From NCBI GenBank assembly GCA_022827345.1, contig JAJDTB010000068.1:62001-126000 (forward strand): a stretch of DNA of 64,000 nt, given 5' to 3'. The stretch is from Gemmatimonadota bacterium (GTDB lineage: Bacteria > Gemmatimonadota > Gemmatimonadetes > Longimicrobiales > Gaopeijiaceae). Both the position numbers and the translations under genes were made by a program. Shown here piece by piece: positions 17,883 through 26,727 of the stretch. How positions within the stretch are numbered: position 1 is the first letter of the stretch; every line of letters begins with the position of its first letter. A model generated the notes under the pieces. That model ran no database searches, was not told the origin of the DNA, and saw only the letters and a list, made by a program, of their open reading frames with translations.

Positions 17883-20486
17883 CTAGGCCCGAGCCCGAAC
17901 CGCCAAGGCTTGTCGCACTTCGTTGTAGACGGGAACACCTTCTCCAGCCTCGATGGTAACCACCACACCGTAACGGATCGCGGCGTCGAGCGCCCCGGCA
18001 GGCTCCTTACACGTGATACGCAGCGCCACACGACCGTCCGCGACGAACGGGACGGCCTGCTTGCCGTGGTACCGCTGGTGGAACAACGTTCCCCTCGGGC
18101 TTGAGACGCTACTGGGCTGAAGCTTCTCGCGCGTGGTACCGAACTCGGCATCAAAACCTCCCGCCACTTCAAGCTTCGCCATCCGATAGGCCAGATGCCG
18201 CACGTTGACGGGGGAGAACCAGGCCAGAGTCACCGTGAGTGTTCGGGGCACGTCAACGCGCGAAAGGCTGGGCGGGAGCGGCAGACGACAGACGGCCATC
18301 TGCCCGCTCTCGATCCGCCCGTAGCCGACCATTGTCGCCCTGTGGGCTGTGCAGGTCATCGCCTCCTCGATCCGCGGAAAGCCGTAGCCCAGGATGCGGG
18401 CGACGTTGTCCAGCCGCTCCACATGCGTTCCCCGCCCCTGCGGCCCATAGAGGTTGCCAAGCTTGAAAGCCACCGATTTGTCCCACCGGGCGGCGTGCAC
18501 CAGGAGCGCCCGTACCACGACCCCGCGGTGCTCGGGATCCGCGTCGGCGAGCACGCTTCCGTTCTCCGGAGCCATCAGCGCATCGTAGAGCTGGTGCGCG
18601 GCACGGGTGGTGAGTGCCGCGGCCACGCTGGTGCCGCCGGTGTTCGTCTCCCTGTCCAAACCGCCCGCCGCGTCGGGTGCCGCTGCCCTGATACCGAAGC
18701 GCGAACCGGGATTCCCAGGCTGGAGCTGGAGCTGGCCACCGTGTGGACTGGCCAGGACGTGCTCCCGCCCTCCTGGCATTAGGATGTCGGGCTTGATGGC
18801 CTTGCGGTGCCCCAGTCCCATGGCGGAACTGATGTTCGGCAATGCTCCGTTCACGTACGGTGCCACCAGCGGGCCCGTTCCTATGCCTCCGAGGCCGCCG
18901 CCTGGAGCCTCGTCGTGGCTGGCGCCCACAGTCACCACATTCAAGGCTTCGGACGGCGACAGCAGCGTTCGCTGGGAGCGCTGCTCGCCCAGGCCATCCA
19001 GAACGGCGTCCTCCCGCGCGGATGCTTCGGCATCCTCGAACCCCGTCATGGTATCGAATCCCGGGACCGGCAGGGGTTGGGTGATATTCCCGGCACTCAC
19101 GACGAATAGAATGCCGTACCTGTGGGCGAGGTGGTCGAGCAGACGTGCCCACGGACTGATCCAGCCTGCGTAGGGCCTTCGCGTATCGCCCAGAGAAAGG
19201 TTCACGATGAAGACTTGGGGAGCGGATGGCCGTGTCCCGCCGACCCCCTCCTTCATGCGCACGACCGCCCGGTAGACGGTATCGACCAACAGGCGATCCG
19301 GCCGGAACCGCTCCTCGGAGCCACTATCGGGTGCGTACATGACCGGATGGACGTGGATCAACCGGCTCAGTGGGGTGTCGATCTGATTGCGATCTCCATG
19401 GATGATCAAGGATGCCATCGCGGTGCCGTGGTACCTGGCGAATACAAGGCTCCGTGCGTCAAGACCGTCCGGATCATCGATGGCCACGCGCCCTGCCAAA
19501 AGCCGATGCCTCTGGACTGGCACGCCATCCAGCAATGCGACAATTGGGGGTTCGTCCGGTGTGGGGAGCGGGCCGTCAGGCGCCGCTCCAGTCGATGCGC
19601 GACGGCGCGCCGGTTGGGGGAACCCCAAGGATTGAGGCCTTACGAACATAATGTCGTCGGAGACCACGAGATGGACGGGTTCCCGATCTATCACCCGCAG
19701 CACCTCCTCCCGTGGCAAGCGGACCAGCGCTGCCTCGTAGCCAATGGGTGGGACGGAGGCCTGATGGACGACCGATCCGCCCGCTTGAGCCACTACACCC
19801 GCGAGATTGCGCCTCGCCCGTTCGCGTTGCAGTTCGCTCTCCCGGTACCAAAGCTCGACTTCAAGCGAGACCCTCGATTCGGGATCGGACCCGAGGTCAA
19901 GCAGGAAGTCCTCGCGCGTAGCGTCCGAAATCCTGTCCTCGGGCCCCCAGGGTCGAAGATCATGGAGGCGGTCGAAGAGGTGGTGCCAGGACTTGAATCC
20001 GCGTTCCAACTCCGAGCCCTTCTGATGGCGCTCCCATAGGCTGAGGAGCTGTCCCAGCGCTCGAAGGTCCGGCATGGCTGCGTAGAGCCTTCCCCCCACT
20101 GACTTGCCATCGCGGCGCTGCCCCTCCTTCCCCTTCCGAGTGTCAATCACCCAGAAATCGTCATCGGGTTCGAACTCCGTATTCTGCTCGGCGAGGTATT
20201 CCAATCCCGGCACCTTGCGGCACGCAGCAGCGAAATCGCTGATAGATCCCGCCACCTCGAACACGATGACCCTCTCCGGGGCCAGACTGCCGGGGTCGTC
20301 ACGCAACTCCACCGGATCACGGTGTCCAGCGACGAAAGATGCCAGCCGGTCGAATACGGGCCCCAGCCGCTCAGCTTGGCGTGCACGTGTAGGAAGCGCC
20401 GGGCCCTTTGGTGGCGGAAAGGGGTTGCCGCGCGGAGGACTGGCGATCTCCAGAGCCGGAAGCGGCAGGAGCGGAAAGTCAGGCAT
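17883..20486 (-). CDS. Subtilisin-like serine peptidase (S8), paired with AAA ATPase
   Basis: 867 residues and no signal peptide, so it is probably cytoplasmic. The catalytic triad is complete: Asp320 in VALLDGVPV, His353 in YHGTAMASL and Ser620 in GGTSVAAAL, with the oxyanion Asn in VVSAGN. The N-terminus begins with a proline-rich stretch (PLLPLPALEIASPPRGNPF), followed by ~280 residues before the protease domain. The C-terminal ~200 residues contain a beta-rich region (SRVDVPRTLTVTLAWFSPVN) as in large subtilases. The AAA ATPase gene ends 18 nt upstream and a hypothetical gene follows 19 nt downstream, so the three form one operon. Subtilase/AAA pairs are found in bacterial accessory regions and suggest regulated proteolysis in defence; the substrate is unknown. 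Confidence 0.85.
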   Translation of the reverse strand: MPDFPLLPLPALEIASPPRGNPFPPPKGPALPTRARQAERLGPVFDRLASFVAGHRDPVELRDDPGSLAPERVIVFEVAGSISDFAAACRKVPGLEYLAEQNTEFEPDDDFWVIDTRKGKEGQRRDGKSVGGRLYAAMPDLRALGQLLSLWERHQKGSELERGFKSWHHLFDRLHDLRPWGPEDRISDATREDFLLDLGSDPESRVSLEVELWYRESELQRERARRNLAGVVAQAGGSVVHQASVPPIGYEAALVRLPREEVLRVIDREPVHLVVSDDIMFVRPQSLGFPQPARRRASTGAAPDGPLPTPDEPPIVALLDGVPVQRHRLLAGRVAIDDPDGLDARSLVFARYHGTAMASLIIHGDRNQIDTPLSRLIHVHPVMYAPDSGSEERFRPDRLLVDTVYRAVVRMKEGVGGTRPSAPQVFIVNLSLGDTRRPYAGWISPWARLLDHLAHRYGILFVVSAGNITQPLPVPGFDTMTGFEDAEASAREDAVLDGLGEQRSQRTLLSPSEALNVVTVGASHDEAPGGGLGGIGTGPLVAPYVNGALPNISSAMGLGHRKAIKPDILMPGGREHVLASPHGGQLQLQPGNPGSRFGIRAAAPDAAGGLDRETNTGGTSVAAALTTRAAHQLYDALMAPENGSVLADADPEHRGVVVRALLVHAARWDKSVAFKLGNLYGPQGRGTHVERLDNVARILGYGFPRIEEAMTCTAHRATMVGYGRIESGQMAVCRLPLPPSLSRVDVPRTLTVTLAWFSPVNVRHLAYRMAKLEVAGGFDAEFGTTREKLQPSSVSSPRGTLFHQRYHGKQAVPFVADGRVALRITCKEPAGALDAAIRYGVVVTIEAGEGVPVYNEVRQALAVRARA

Positions 20487-20504
20487 GTTCGTCGAGCCGC
20501 GCCC

Positions 20505-21476
20505 CTATTCGCCCCCCACCCGCCCGCGCTCCTCCCAGAGCTTCAGCGTCGCAGTCACCACTCTCTTCAGCCCGTCGCGACCAAGCCCCAGGGCGAACCG
20601 TCTCCTCACGTCGAGGCAGAACTCCTCGGCCTCGGCATAGCTGACCGGCCCCAGCCGGGACGCCAGTCTGGCCGGGGCATGCCCCAACCCGCCCCCCATG
20701 GAACGACCGAACCTCTCAAGGTACCCGGCGAGATCCTTCTCCGTCGGCGCGTCAAGCGAGAGGCGCAGCTGGAACCGGCGCCAAACCGCGCGATCAAGCA
20801 GCTCTGGGTGGTTGGTGGCGGCCACCGTCACCGTGTAGCTCGGCAGTTCGTCGACCTGCATCAGCAGCGAGGTGACCACGCGCTTGATCTCGCCCGTTTC
20901 GTGATGGTCCCCCCGCTCCTTCGCGACCGCATCGAACTCGTCGAAGAAGAGAACGCTGGGGGTGGTCCGGGCGTAGTCGATCACCCGCTTCAGGCGACTG
21001 GCGGTCTCGCCGAGATAGCTCCCGATCATCGTCTCGTAGCGCACGACGATGAAGGGGACGGAGAGCGCCTCCGCGATGGCTTCCGCCAGCGTCGTCTTTC
21101 CATTCCCCGGAGGTCCGACGAGGAGAACGCGATGCCGGGGCTCCAGCGAATGGGCCCTCAGGACGGACGCCCTCCGCTGCTCCTCGATCAGGTCGCGGCA
21201 GGCCGCCCCGTTCGTGTCCGAAAGGACGAGGTCCTCCAGGCGTCGTCGCGGCACCAGCTCGGTCGCAAATCGGCGCCAGGCGCGGCCACGCCCGATGAAC
21301 CCTGCCCGGGGGCGTCCCTCCCCGTTGGCGACAGCTCGGGTCAGACGGTCCGCAAGGACGTGGTGGTTCTTGGCCCGCTCCTCGGCGATGATCGCCTCGG
21401 TGGTCTTCCGGACCCGTCCCCGGTCGCCCTCGGCACTGGCCTGGACGAGAGAGACCAGCAGATCGGCTCTTGCCAT
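20505..21476 (-). CDS. AAA ATPase (FtsH/CDC48-like) partnered with the subtilase
   Basis: 323 residues from an ATG at 21476, chosen because AGGGG lies eight bases upstream; an in-frame ATG 31 codons earlier is less likely. After an N-terminal helical region (LLVSLVQASAEGDRGRVRKT) comes a classical AAA domain. It has Walker A GPPGNGKTT (Lys127), Walker B VLFFDEFDAV, sensor 1 VAATNHPE and the Arg-finger region DRAVWRRFQL. All ATPase residues are present. Unlike FtsH there is no membrane segment and no zinc protease domain. With the subtilase encoded 18 nt downstream, it could act as the unfolding or regulatory ring of a two-subunit protease; this is inference. Confidence 0.88.
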   Translation of the reverse strand: MARADLLVSLVQASAEGDRGRVRKTTEAIIAEERAKNHHVLADRLTRAVANGEGRPRAGFIGRGRAWRRFATELVPRRRLEDLVLSDTNGAACRDLIEEQRRASVLRAHSLEPRHRVLLVGPPGNGKTTLAEAIAEALSVPFIVVRYETMIGSYLGETASRLKRVIDYARTTPSVLFFDEFDAVAKERGDHHETGEIKRVVTSLLMQVDELPSYTVTVAATNHPELLDRAVWRRFQLRLSLDAPTEKDLAGYLERFGRSMGGGLGHAPARLASRLGPVSYAEAEEFCLDVRRRFALGLGRDGLKRVVTATLKLWEERGRVGGE

Positions 21477-21700
21477 GTCGATGTGCCCCTGTACCGTAGC
21501 CTCGGATCCGGGTCGCTCGTTCGGACCACGTTGGCCCGCGCGTTGGCGGCCCGCAAGGAGCGCGCCCAATCCAAATGTAGCCGGTTCACCGCTGCCATTG
21601 GGTGAGCTTCCTTCCCGAGGATCCCCTCGAGCGCAGGGTTACCCGCGGCAGGTCACGATGCCCCAGGACGCCCACTCGTTCGGTAGGGTTGACTCGCTGC
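21477..21700. promoter_or_regulatory. Intergenic region expected to carry the subtilase-operon promoter
   Basis: A 224-nt gap separates the end of the TPR-ATPase gene from the AAA start on the same strand. It is long enough for an independent promoter, but no clear hexamers or inverted repeat were found. Confidence 0.3.
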
Positions 21701-24205
21701 TCATGATTTGGCGGCACGAACTGACCCCACCCACCTACTCCGCTCCTGGATCATCTCAACAATGTCCCCGGCTACCCTTTCGAACTCCTCGGGCACCCTT
21801 ACCCGTTGCCCGGCTAGCTTCTGGAGGGCGGCGCGCAACGGCACCAACTCGCGGCAATCCTCCGCGCTCCGCGCCAGCGCGCCCGCGAAGACCTCCGGCG
21901 TCGCCCCGGCGGCCATCAGATCGATGGTGTCCCACACGACCTTGCCGACCATCTCACGGTCGGCGACATCAAGGTCATCGCACATCGTCCGGAACAGCTC
22001 GGCCGCGGCAGACTCCTTGCCCTCTAGTACGAGCCCATGTATCCGGCACCCCATGGCGCGCCATCGAACAGGGATGCCCCGTCGTCCTGCCATACCTCCG
22101 AAGTTGCGTACGAGATCATCACACGTTTCGAGTGCTTCTCGCCCGCGTCCCATCCGGTTCAGACTCATGCCCTTCAGTTCGAGGGCCATAGCCACCTCTC
22201 GCTGAAGATCCGGCTGGTCGCTTGTCCGGTAACGACGAACGACTTCGTCGCAGGCCGCGACGGCAGCCTCGTTGTCCCCCATCTTCATCCTCGCGCCCGC
22301 CTTTTTCGTCAGCGCGGTAGCGACCTGAACCTGTATGTCCGGCTCGCCGTCCCCGTCGAAACGCTCAATGACGTCATCCCAGACCCCGATCGCCGAGTGC
22401 ATCGCTTTGGATGATTCGGGTCCCGCCAGGGTGGAGCCCTTGTTTCGCAACGCCATCGCAACGCACAATCGGACTTGGGGCTGGGGGCTGCCGCCGAAGC
22501 GCCGTGCGACCTCGTCATAGCACGCGATCGCCGCGTCCGGTTCGCCAAGGTGGCCGTGCAGGAATCCCCGGTTCAGGAGTGCGGTAGCCACGCATTCCTG
22601 GATGCTTGGCGATGCTGACGGTCCGAAACGCGTCGCCACCTTGTTGAAGGCGGTCACCGCAGCCTTGTGTTTGCCAGCGCCCTGCATTGCCACAGCCTTG
22701 TTGAAGTATGCCTTGGCGACGGCAACCTCCACCTCGTGGATCGAAGTGGACTCGAAACGTCCGATCAGTTCGTCGTTGTACTCGATGGAGCGCTCGGCCT
22801 CCCTTGATTTACCAAGCTTTGCCCCGATATCGAGAAGTTCGCCCGCCACCGCAACCTGGCGGTCCGAGTCACAAAGGCCCCTATGGTGCTTGACAAGTGC
22901 CCTGTAGGTCGCTGCCGCGTCACCCGCTGGGATGGCGCCGATGTCCGAGTCAAAACCTTCCTGGGCGCGACGGAACGCTTGTTGGTATCCCTTGTCGGCC
23001 AGCAGCGAGCCGAGAATCTCCGTCGTCTCGTCCGGGCCGTAGAACGCCACCATGAACCGAATCAGCCCGCGCACGATGGCCGCTTCGTCCCTCCAGCGCC
23101 TCAGCTTGTAGTACATGCAGTGGAGCGGCTCCGCGACGGAGTACAGCCGGCGCCCTCCTTCCTCGGCGACCTTGACCGCGCCGCGACCCCCCAAGCGCCC
23201 CAGTAAGGCGGAAGTCTTTCGCACCCCCATCCGCGCCCGGTTCGCCACATCGCGAGTGCTCGATGGCCACCAGAGATCCGCCAGGGCCACGTAGACCCGT
23301 CGTTCCGTCCCGGGCAGGGAGTTCAGATTGCCGCGAAAGTACTCGCTGTGGTCGTCGACGAGGCCCACCAGTTCCTCCAACAGCTGCGGAACGGTACGAT
23401 GGCGAGCGAACTCGGCGACGATCACCAGGAGGCGCGGGCTTCCGCCGGTAAGGATCTCCAGCGGCCGCATCCCCCAAGTGCCGCGCTGTTCACCGGTAAT
23501 GCCCTGCCACAAGCGCTGGCACTCGGCAGTGTTCAGAGCATCCAGCTGTAGGATGCGGAAGAGCTCGAAGAACGCCGCCCGCGCGTCGTCCAAAGCCTCG
23601 AAGCGGCTTGTAGCAGTCCCCAGGAGCATGATTTCGGGATCCGACTGTAGCGACTCGCGAAGTTGCCATCCGAACTCATTGTCCACCTCCTCGCACAGGT
23701 CCTGGAGGTTCTCCACCATTAGGACCAGCCGTCTACCCAGCCTGTCGGCGGCGTCCAGAAGAGCGGCCTTGGCGCGACCGGCGATATCGTCGCCCCGCGA
23801 CTTCCCGGCCAGAGTAGCGTGCGTCGCCTCGATCTCGCGTGAGATGCCGGGGTGTTGCTCGCCGCACTCATTCGCCAGATACACCAAGGCCTCCAGCCAG
23901 AAGTCTCCGATGTCGAAGACCTCCAGGCTCTCCTCCATAAAGCGAACCGGCAGCAGGGCACTGCGGAGTTCCGGGACGGTGCGCAGTTCCGCGGCGATGC
24001 GCGCCAACAGCATGGTCTTCCCCCGCCCCCGCGGGCCCACGACGAGCGTGTGCTGGCAGGATGGGGCACCGATGTTCTCGCGGAGTATCTCCAGGACGGT
24101 CTCCAGCTCCCGCGTCCGAACCACGAACTGGTCGATGACCTCCTGGTCCGGCTGGAAGACACCCGGGTTGAACTTCCGGATGATGCGCTCCGGCGGCGTG
24201 CTCAT
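21701..24205 (-). CDS. AAA/STAND-like ATPase with winged-helix and C-terminal TPR-like repeats
   Basis: 834 residues. Residues 20-260 are an AAA_16/Orc-type NTPase with Walker A VVGPRGRGKTM (Lys63) and Walker B RRLVLMVENLQDL. Residues ~300-360 look like a winged helix (TRDVANRARMGVRKTSALLG, then RGAVKVAEEGGRRLYSV). From ~470 to 760 there are repeated helical hairpins ending in motifs such as AFNKVATRFGPS, CYDEVARRFGGS, VWDDVIERFDGD and ACDEVVRRYRTS. These are TPR-like units spaced about 45-50 residues apart, alternating with -ATALLNRGF or -AMALRNKGS type helices. This sensor-type architecture (NTPase, WH, repeat) resembles STAND immune proteins. Its ATG overlaps the stop of the upstream ATPase gene by 4 nt (ATGA), so the two are made together. 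Confidence 0.8.
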   Translation of the reverse strand: MSTPPERIIRKFNPGVFQPDQEVIDQFVVRTRELETVLEILRENIGAPSCQHTLVVGPRGRGKTMLLARIAAELRTVPELRSALLPVRFMEESLEVFDIGDFWLEALVYLANECGEQHPGISREIEATHATLAGKSRGDDIAGRAKAALLDAADRLGRRLVLMVENLQDLCEEVDNEFGWQLRESLQSDPEIMLLGTATSRFEALDDARAAFFELFRILQLDALNTAECQRLWQGITGEQRGTWGMRPLEILTGGSPRLLVIVAEFARHRTVPQLLEELVGLVDDHSEYFRGNLNSLPGTERRVYVALADLWWPSSTRDVANRARMGVRKTSALLGRLGGRGAVKVAEEGGRRLYSVAEPLHCMYYKLRRWRDEAAIVRGLIRFMVAFYGPDETTEILGSLLADKGYQQAFRRAQEGFDSDIGAIPAGDAAATYRALVKHHRGLCDSDRQVAVAGELLDIGAKLGKSREAERSIEYNDELIGRFESTSIHEVEVAVAKAYFNKAVAMQGAGKHKAAVTAFNKVATRFGPSASPSIQECVATALLNRGFLHGHLGEPDAAIACYDEVARRFGGSPQPQVRLCVAMALRNKGSTLAGPESSKAMHSAIGVWDDVIERFDGDGEPDIQVQVATALTKKAGARMKMGDNEAAVAACDEVVRRYRTSDQPDLQREVAMALELKGMSLNRMGRGREALETCDDLVRNFGGMAGRRGIPVRWRAMGCRIHGLVLEGKESAAAELFRTMCDDLDVADREMVGKVVWDTIDLMAAGATPEVFAGALARSAEDCRELVPLRAALQKLAGQRVRVPEEFERVAGDIVEMIQERSRWVGSVRAAKS

Positions 24206-25458
24206 GAAGCGTCATTCTCCCTGAAGCCGATGGTGCGATCCTCCAACAAGGGCCTGTAGTGGTGCCGGAAACGGGCCTTCCACCAGTCCCGCAGCAGATT
24301 CATCCTGAATCGGTGGCCGTCTGAATGGGGTTCGATATACTCGTCATGGACGAGGACGGCGAGCGTGTCGGTGACCAGTCGCGGGGCGTCGTCCACGAGG
24401 CTGGAGTACCTCTTCTCAAGCTGACGGCGGGCTCCGGCCGTGAAGGCGCCCTGAATGGCCGCTTCGGCCAGGATTTCCATGGCGATTCCGTAGCGGTGCG
24501 CGTCACCCAGCCCGTCCCGGAGCCGCGCCTCGTAGTGCGCGAGGTCGTTCTGCCCCGATGGTCCGAGAAGTCCGGTACGGTATACTTCCGCGACGTCCTC
24601 CAGAGCGATCCGGGCTCGGTCGTGCATCCGGACGTAATCCCTCAGACGGGCAAAGAACGACTGCACGTACTGCGGAACGCCCGTGCCGAGGTGCTCGTAG
24701 ACGGCTTGCGCCACCCCATCGTCAGCGGACAGGCCGTAGTTCTTCATGAGCGCCTCGAAGCACCGGGCCGATACATCAAGGCTCCAAGGACCCAGCCGGA
24801 TTGGATCCAGGTAGTTGACCCGATCGGAGATGCCCAGCCGCTCGACCAGCGGGGCGAGCCCGATACTGCCAGACACGATCAGGGTCGGGAGACGGTCATC
24901 ACCCGTCTGGAAGACGGCACGCAACCAGCTCAGGAACTCGTCCACGCGCCGAGCACCGTCTTCCTGATCGAGTAGTCTCACAAGGAATATCGGCAACTCG
25001 TCGATGACGATGAGCACCGGTTGGTCGTGCCCGGCACAGTGCGTGATCAGGTCTTCCCCGTGACGGCGCCAGTTCCCGGAATCCAGGCCGGCCCGGAAGC
25101 GGACGGCAAACTGATGGGCGCTGACCTTGTCGACCTTCCCAGCCAGCGATCGTAATCGGCGGCCCATCCCCCTCATGAGGCGCGAAGTGATTGGGGTAAC
25201 CGGATGGCAGGCTTTCGCCAGACTCGTGATGACGTCCTCTTCGGATCGATCCGCTTCCACATCGGCGAAGAGAAATACCCAGCCCTCCTGTTTCAGCCGA
25301 CGCCCCAGCTCGCGTAGAATGCTGGTCTTCCCCATGCGGCGCTGGCCGGTCATGACCAGGTGGTTTCCATCACGGACGCGGGATTCGAGGACCCTCAGTT
25401 CTCCTTCCCGGTCGAAGAAGTCGTCGCCGACCACCCAGTGGCCGGTGGATGATTTCAT
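24202..25458 (-). CDS. AAA/archaeal-ATPase-like NTPase, coupled with the TPR ATPase
   Basis: 418 residues from the ATG at 25458, which has an excellent Shine-Dalgarno (AAGGGAGG, 6 nt spacing). An open frame continues upstream but lacks protein character. The NTPase domain shows DDFFDREGELRVLESRV, Walker A TGQRRMGKTS (Lys44) and Walker B PVLIVIDELPIFL, then the sensor-like LIVSGSIGLAPLVERLG. The rest is helical with a C-terminal wHTH-like part (LEKRYSSLVDDAPRLVTDTL, then VHDEYIEPHSDGHRFRM). It belongs to the class of ATPases that pair with a second NTPase. The stop overlaps the next start (ATGA). It is divergently transcribed from the NDT/TIR-like gene, with a 22-bp inverted repeat between. 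Confidence 0.82.
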   Translation of the reverse strand: MKSSTGHWVVGDDFFDREGELRVLESRVRDGNHLVMTGQRRMGKTSILRELGRRLKQEGWVFLFADVEADRSEEDVITSLAKACHPVTPITSRLMRGMGRRLRSLAGKVDKVSAHQFAVRFRAGLDSGNWRRHGEDLITHCAGHDQPVLIVIDELPIFLVRLLDQEDGARRVDEFLSWLRAVFQTGDDRLPTLIVSGSIGLAPLVERLGISDRVNYLDPIRLGPWSLDVSARCFEALMKNYGLSADDGVAQAVYEHLGTGVPQYVQSFFARLRDYVRMHDRARIALEDVAEVYRTGLLGPSGQNDLAHYEARLRDGLGDAHRYGIAMEILAEAAIQGAFTAGARRQLEKRYSSLVDDAPRLVTDTLAVLVHDEYIEPHSDGHRFRMNLLRDWWKARFRHHYRPLLEDRTIGFRENDAS

Positions 25459-25566
25459 GGCCCGCCTCCCTTCCGTGTGCGTTCGAGCGAATGTCCGTTG
25501 AGCGAGCAGCCGATGCCCTGCGCCAGCCCTTCGGATGCCCAAAACGCTAACCGTCAACACGTTTGT

Positions 25567-25588
25567 TGTCAACGGGGTTGTTGACAAG
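25567..25588. promoter_or_regulatory. Inverted-repeat operator between divergent ATPase and NDT/TIR-like genes
   Basis: TTGTCAAC and GTTGACAA form a perfect 8-bp inverted repeat around GGGGTT. A third related half-site (GTCAACA) lies at 25554-25560. On the minus strand TTGACA followed 17 nt later by TAGCGT could be a promoter that overlaps the repeat. The block sits 109 nt upstream of the ATPase start and 65 nt upstream of the oppositely oriented gene. It could therefore control both. Confidence 0.6.
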
Positions 25589-25652
25589 TGAAGCGATGAC
25601 GTAGGGGCAGTGGCGAGAACGCACGCAGGGGCTGGACCGCCGTCGCGTCCCG

Positions 25653-26165
25653 GTGCGATTATTCCCCGCAACCGCGACCTCCCGTAATAACCCCGTCCCC
25701 GCACATGCCCGGTTCAGTCACGACACCGCTAGGTCCGGTGAGCCGAAGGGGTGGGGAGCCTTCGTCGCCATGTGGTTCGACCCCAGAATGGACAATGCCT
25801 ACAGAAACGGTATCGAACCGGGTGTTCGGGACGCAGGCTTCGTACCGATCCGCATTGACGAGAAGAAGGATGCGATCCGCATTGACGATGACATCATTAC
25901 CGCGATCAAGGAGTCCCGTTTCGTCGTGGCGGACATGACCCACGGTAGTGATGGCGTGCGCGGCAGCGTGTATTTCGAGGCCGGTTTCGCTCGCGGCCGC
26001 GGTTTGGAGGTGATCTACTGCTGCCGGAGGGACTGCATCGGCGGGCTGCCGTTCGATACTCGCCAATACCATCACATCGCTTGGGACACGCCCCAGGAAC
26101 TGCGCAAGGAGTTGGCCGAGAGGATACGCGCACGAATTGGCCTTCCGGCTGCCGGTGTTACGTAG
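25653..26165 (+). CDS. Nucleoside 2-deoxyribosyltransferase/TIR-like protein, candidate effector
   Basis: 170 residues if the GTG at 25653 is used; no clear Shine-Dalgarno is seen, so the start is uncertain. The first strand of the fold (GAFVAMWFDPRMDNAY) shows that the start must lie before 25740. Later motifs are ITAIKESRFVVADMTHG and GSVYFEAGFARGRGLEVIYC. The D-(M/L)-T followed by Y-x-E-x-G-F-A is the signature of the nucleoside deoxyribosyltransferase-like and TIR-like N-glycosidase group, with Glu109 as the likely catalytic residue. Stand-alone versions in defence islands often degrade NAD or nucleotides. It faces the coupled ATPase genes across a shared 194-nt promoter region, which suggests a sensor/effector arrangement. 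Confidence 0.65.
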   Translation: MRLFPATATSRNNPVPAHARFSHDTARSGEPKGWGAFVAMWFDPRMDNAYRNGIEPGVRDAGFVPIRIDEKKDAIRIDDDIITAIKESRFVVADMTHGSDGVRGSVYFEAGFARGRGLEVIYCCRRDCIGGLPFDTRQYHHIAWDTPQELRKELAERIRARIGLPAAGVT

Positions 26166-26332
26166 GGAAGGGCTTCCCCGATCTTTTTCGACCCCATTGC
26201 CCCCACCGAGGAAGCACCACTCCCAGCTGCCTGTGCCGCAACTCTTCGTAGAGATCGGCTATACCACACTCTCCGACCACGACGCCCTCCATTACCGTGG
26301 GGGTCGCCTCCACGTTGCACTTAGCCAGTTAG

Positions 26333-26714
26333 TCAGTCGAGTGCGGCTAGCAGTTCTTCGACTGGCTCATCACCAGGCCAGACACCCCAGAGGATCATGG
26401 GATCCACGCGGCGTGCATCGTGACCGAGGTCCTGGAAACGGATCCAAGCGGATCCTCCTCTGTCGCCAGATCGTTGTTCTTTCCACTGCCAATCTCGGCG
26501 TTCCCTGATATGCCCCTCGGCCTCGTCGAGGCCGGAGAGCCGGAATCGGTAGGCTTGCTTGGTCAGTGGGCGATCTCCTGTATACGCTGACACCCCAAGT
26601 GAATCTCTTGGCATCCACCGCCAGAGCGGCTTCCACAATACGACCGGGAGCGATGGCCGTCCAGTTGCGCAGAACTGTGCCAGCGAACCATTGGACTGAT
26701 CCCGCATCCGCGCG
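26333..26714 (-). pseudogene. Frameshifted gene fragment of unknown family
   Basis: Two minus-strand frames carry protein-like sequence that joins at ~26590. The first, open from 26714, reads GSVQWFAGTVLRNWTAIAPG then RIVEAALAVDAKRFTWGVS. The second continues as AYTGDRPLTKQAYRFRLSGL, then HIRERRDWQWKE and DPMILWGVWPGDEPVEELLA, ending at 26333. The join needs a one-base shift at GVS. No start codon with a Shine-Dalgarno precedes it, and a 39-bp dyad element lies immediately upstream. I do not recognise the family. It could also be a small intact gene in the second frame beginning near 26614. Confidence 0.4.
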
Positions 26715-26727
26715 TCAGGACATGAAA

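Noticed and set aside
24202-25704. An 82-codon upstream extension of the ATPase gene
   Set aside because: The ATG at 25458 has a strong Shine-Dalgarno, and the extension has no protein character and would cover the operator.
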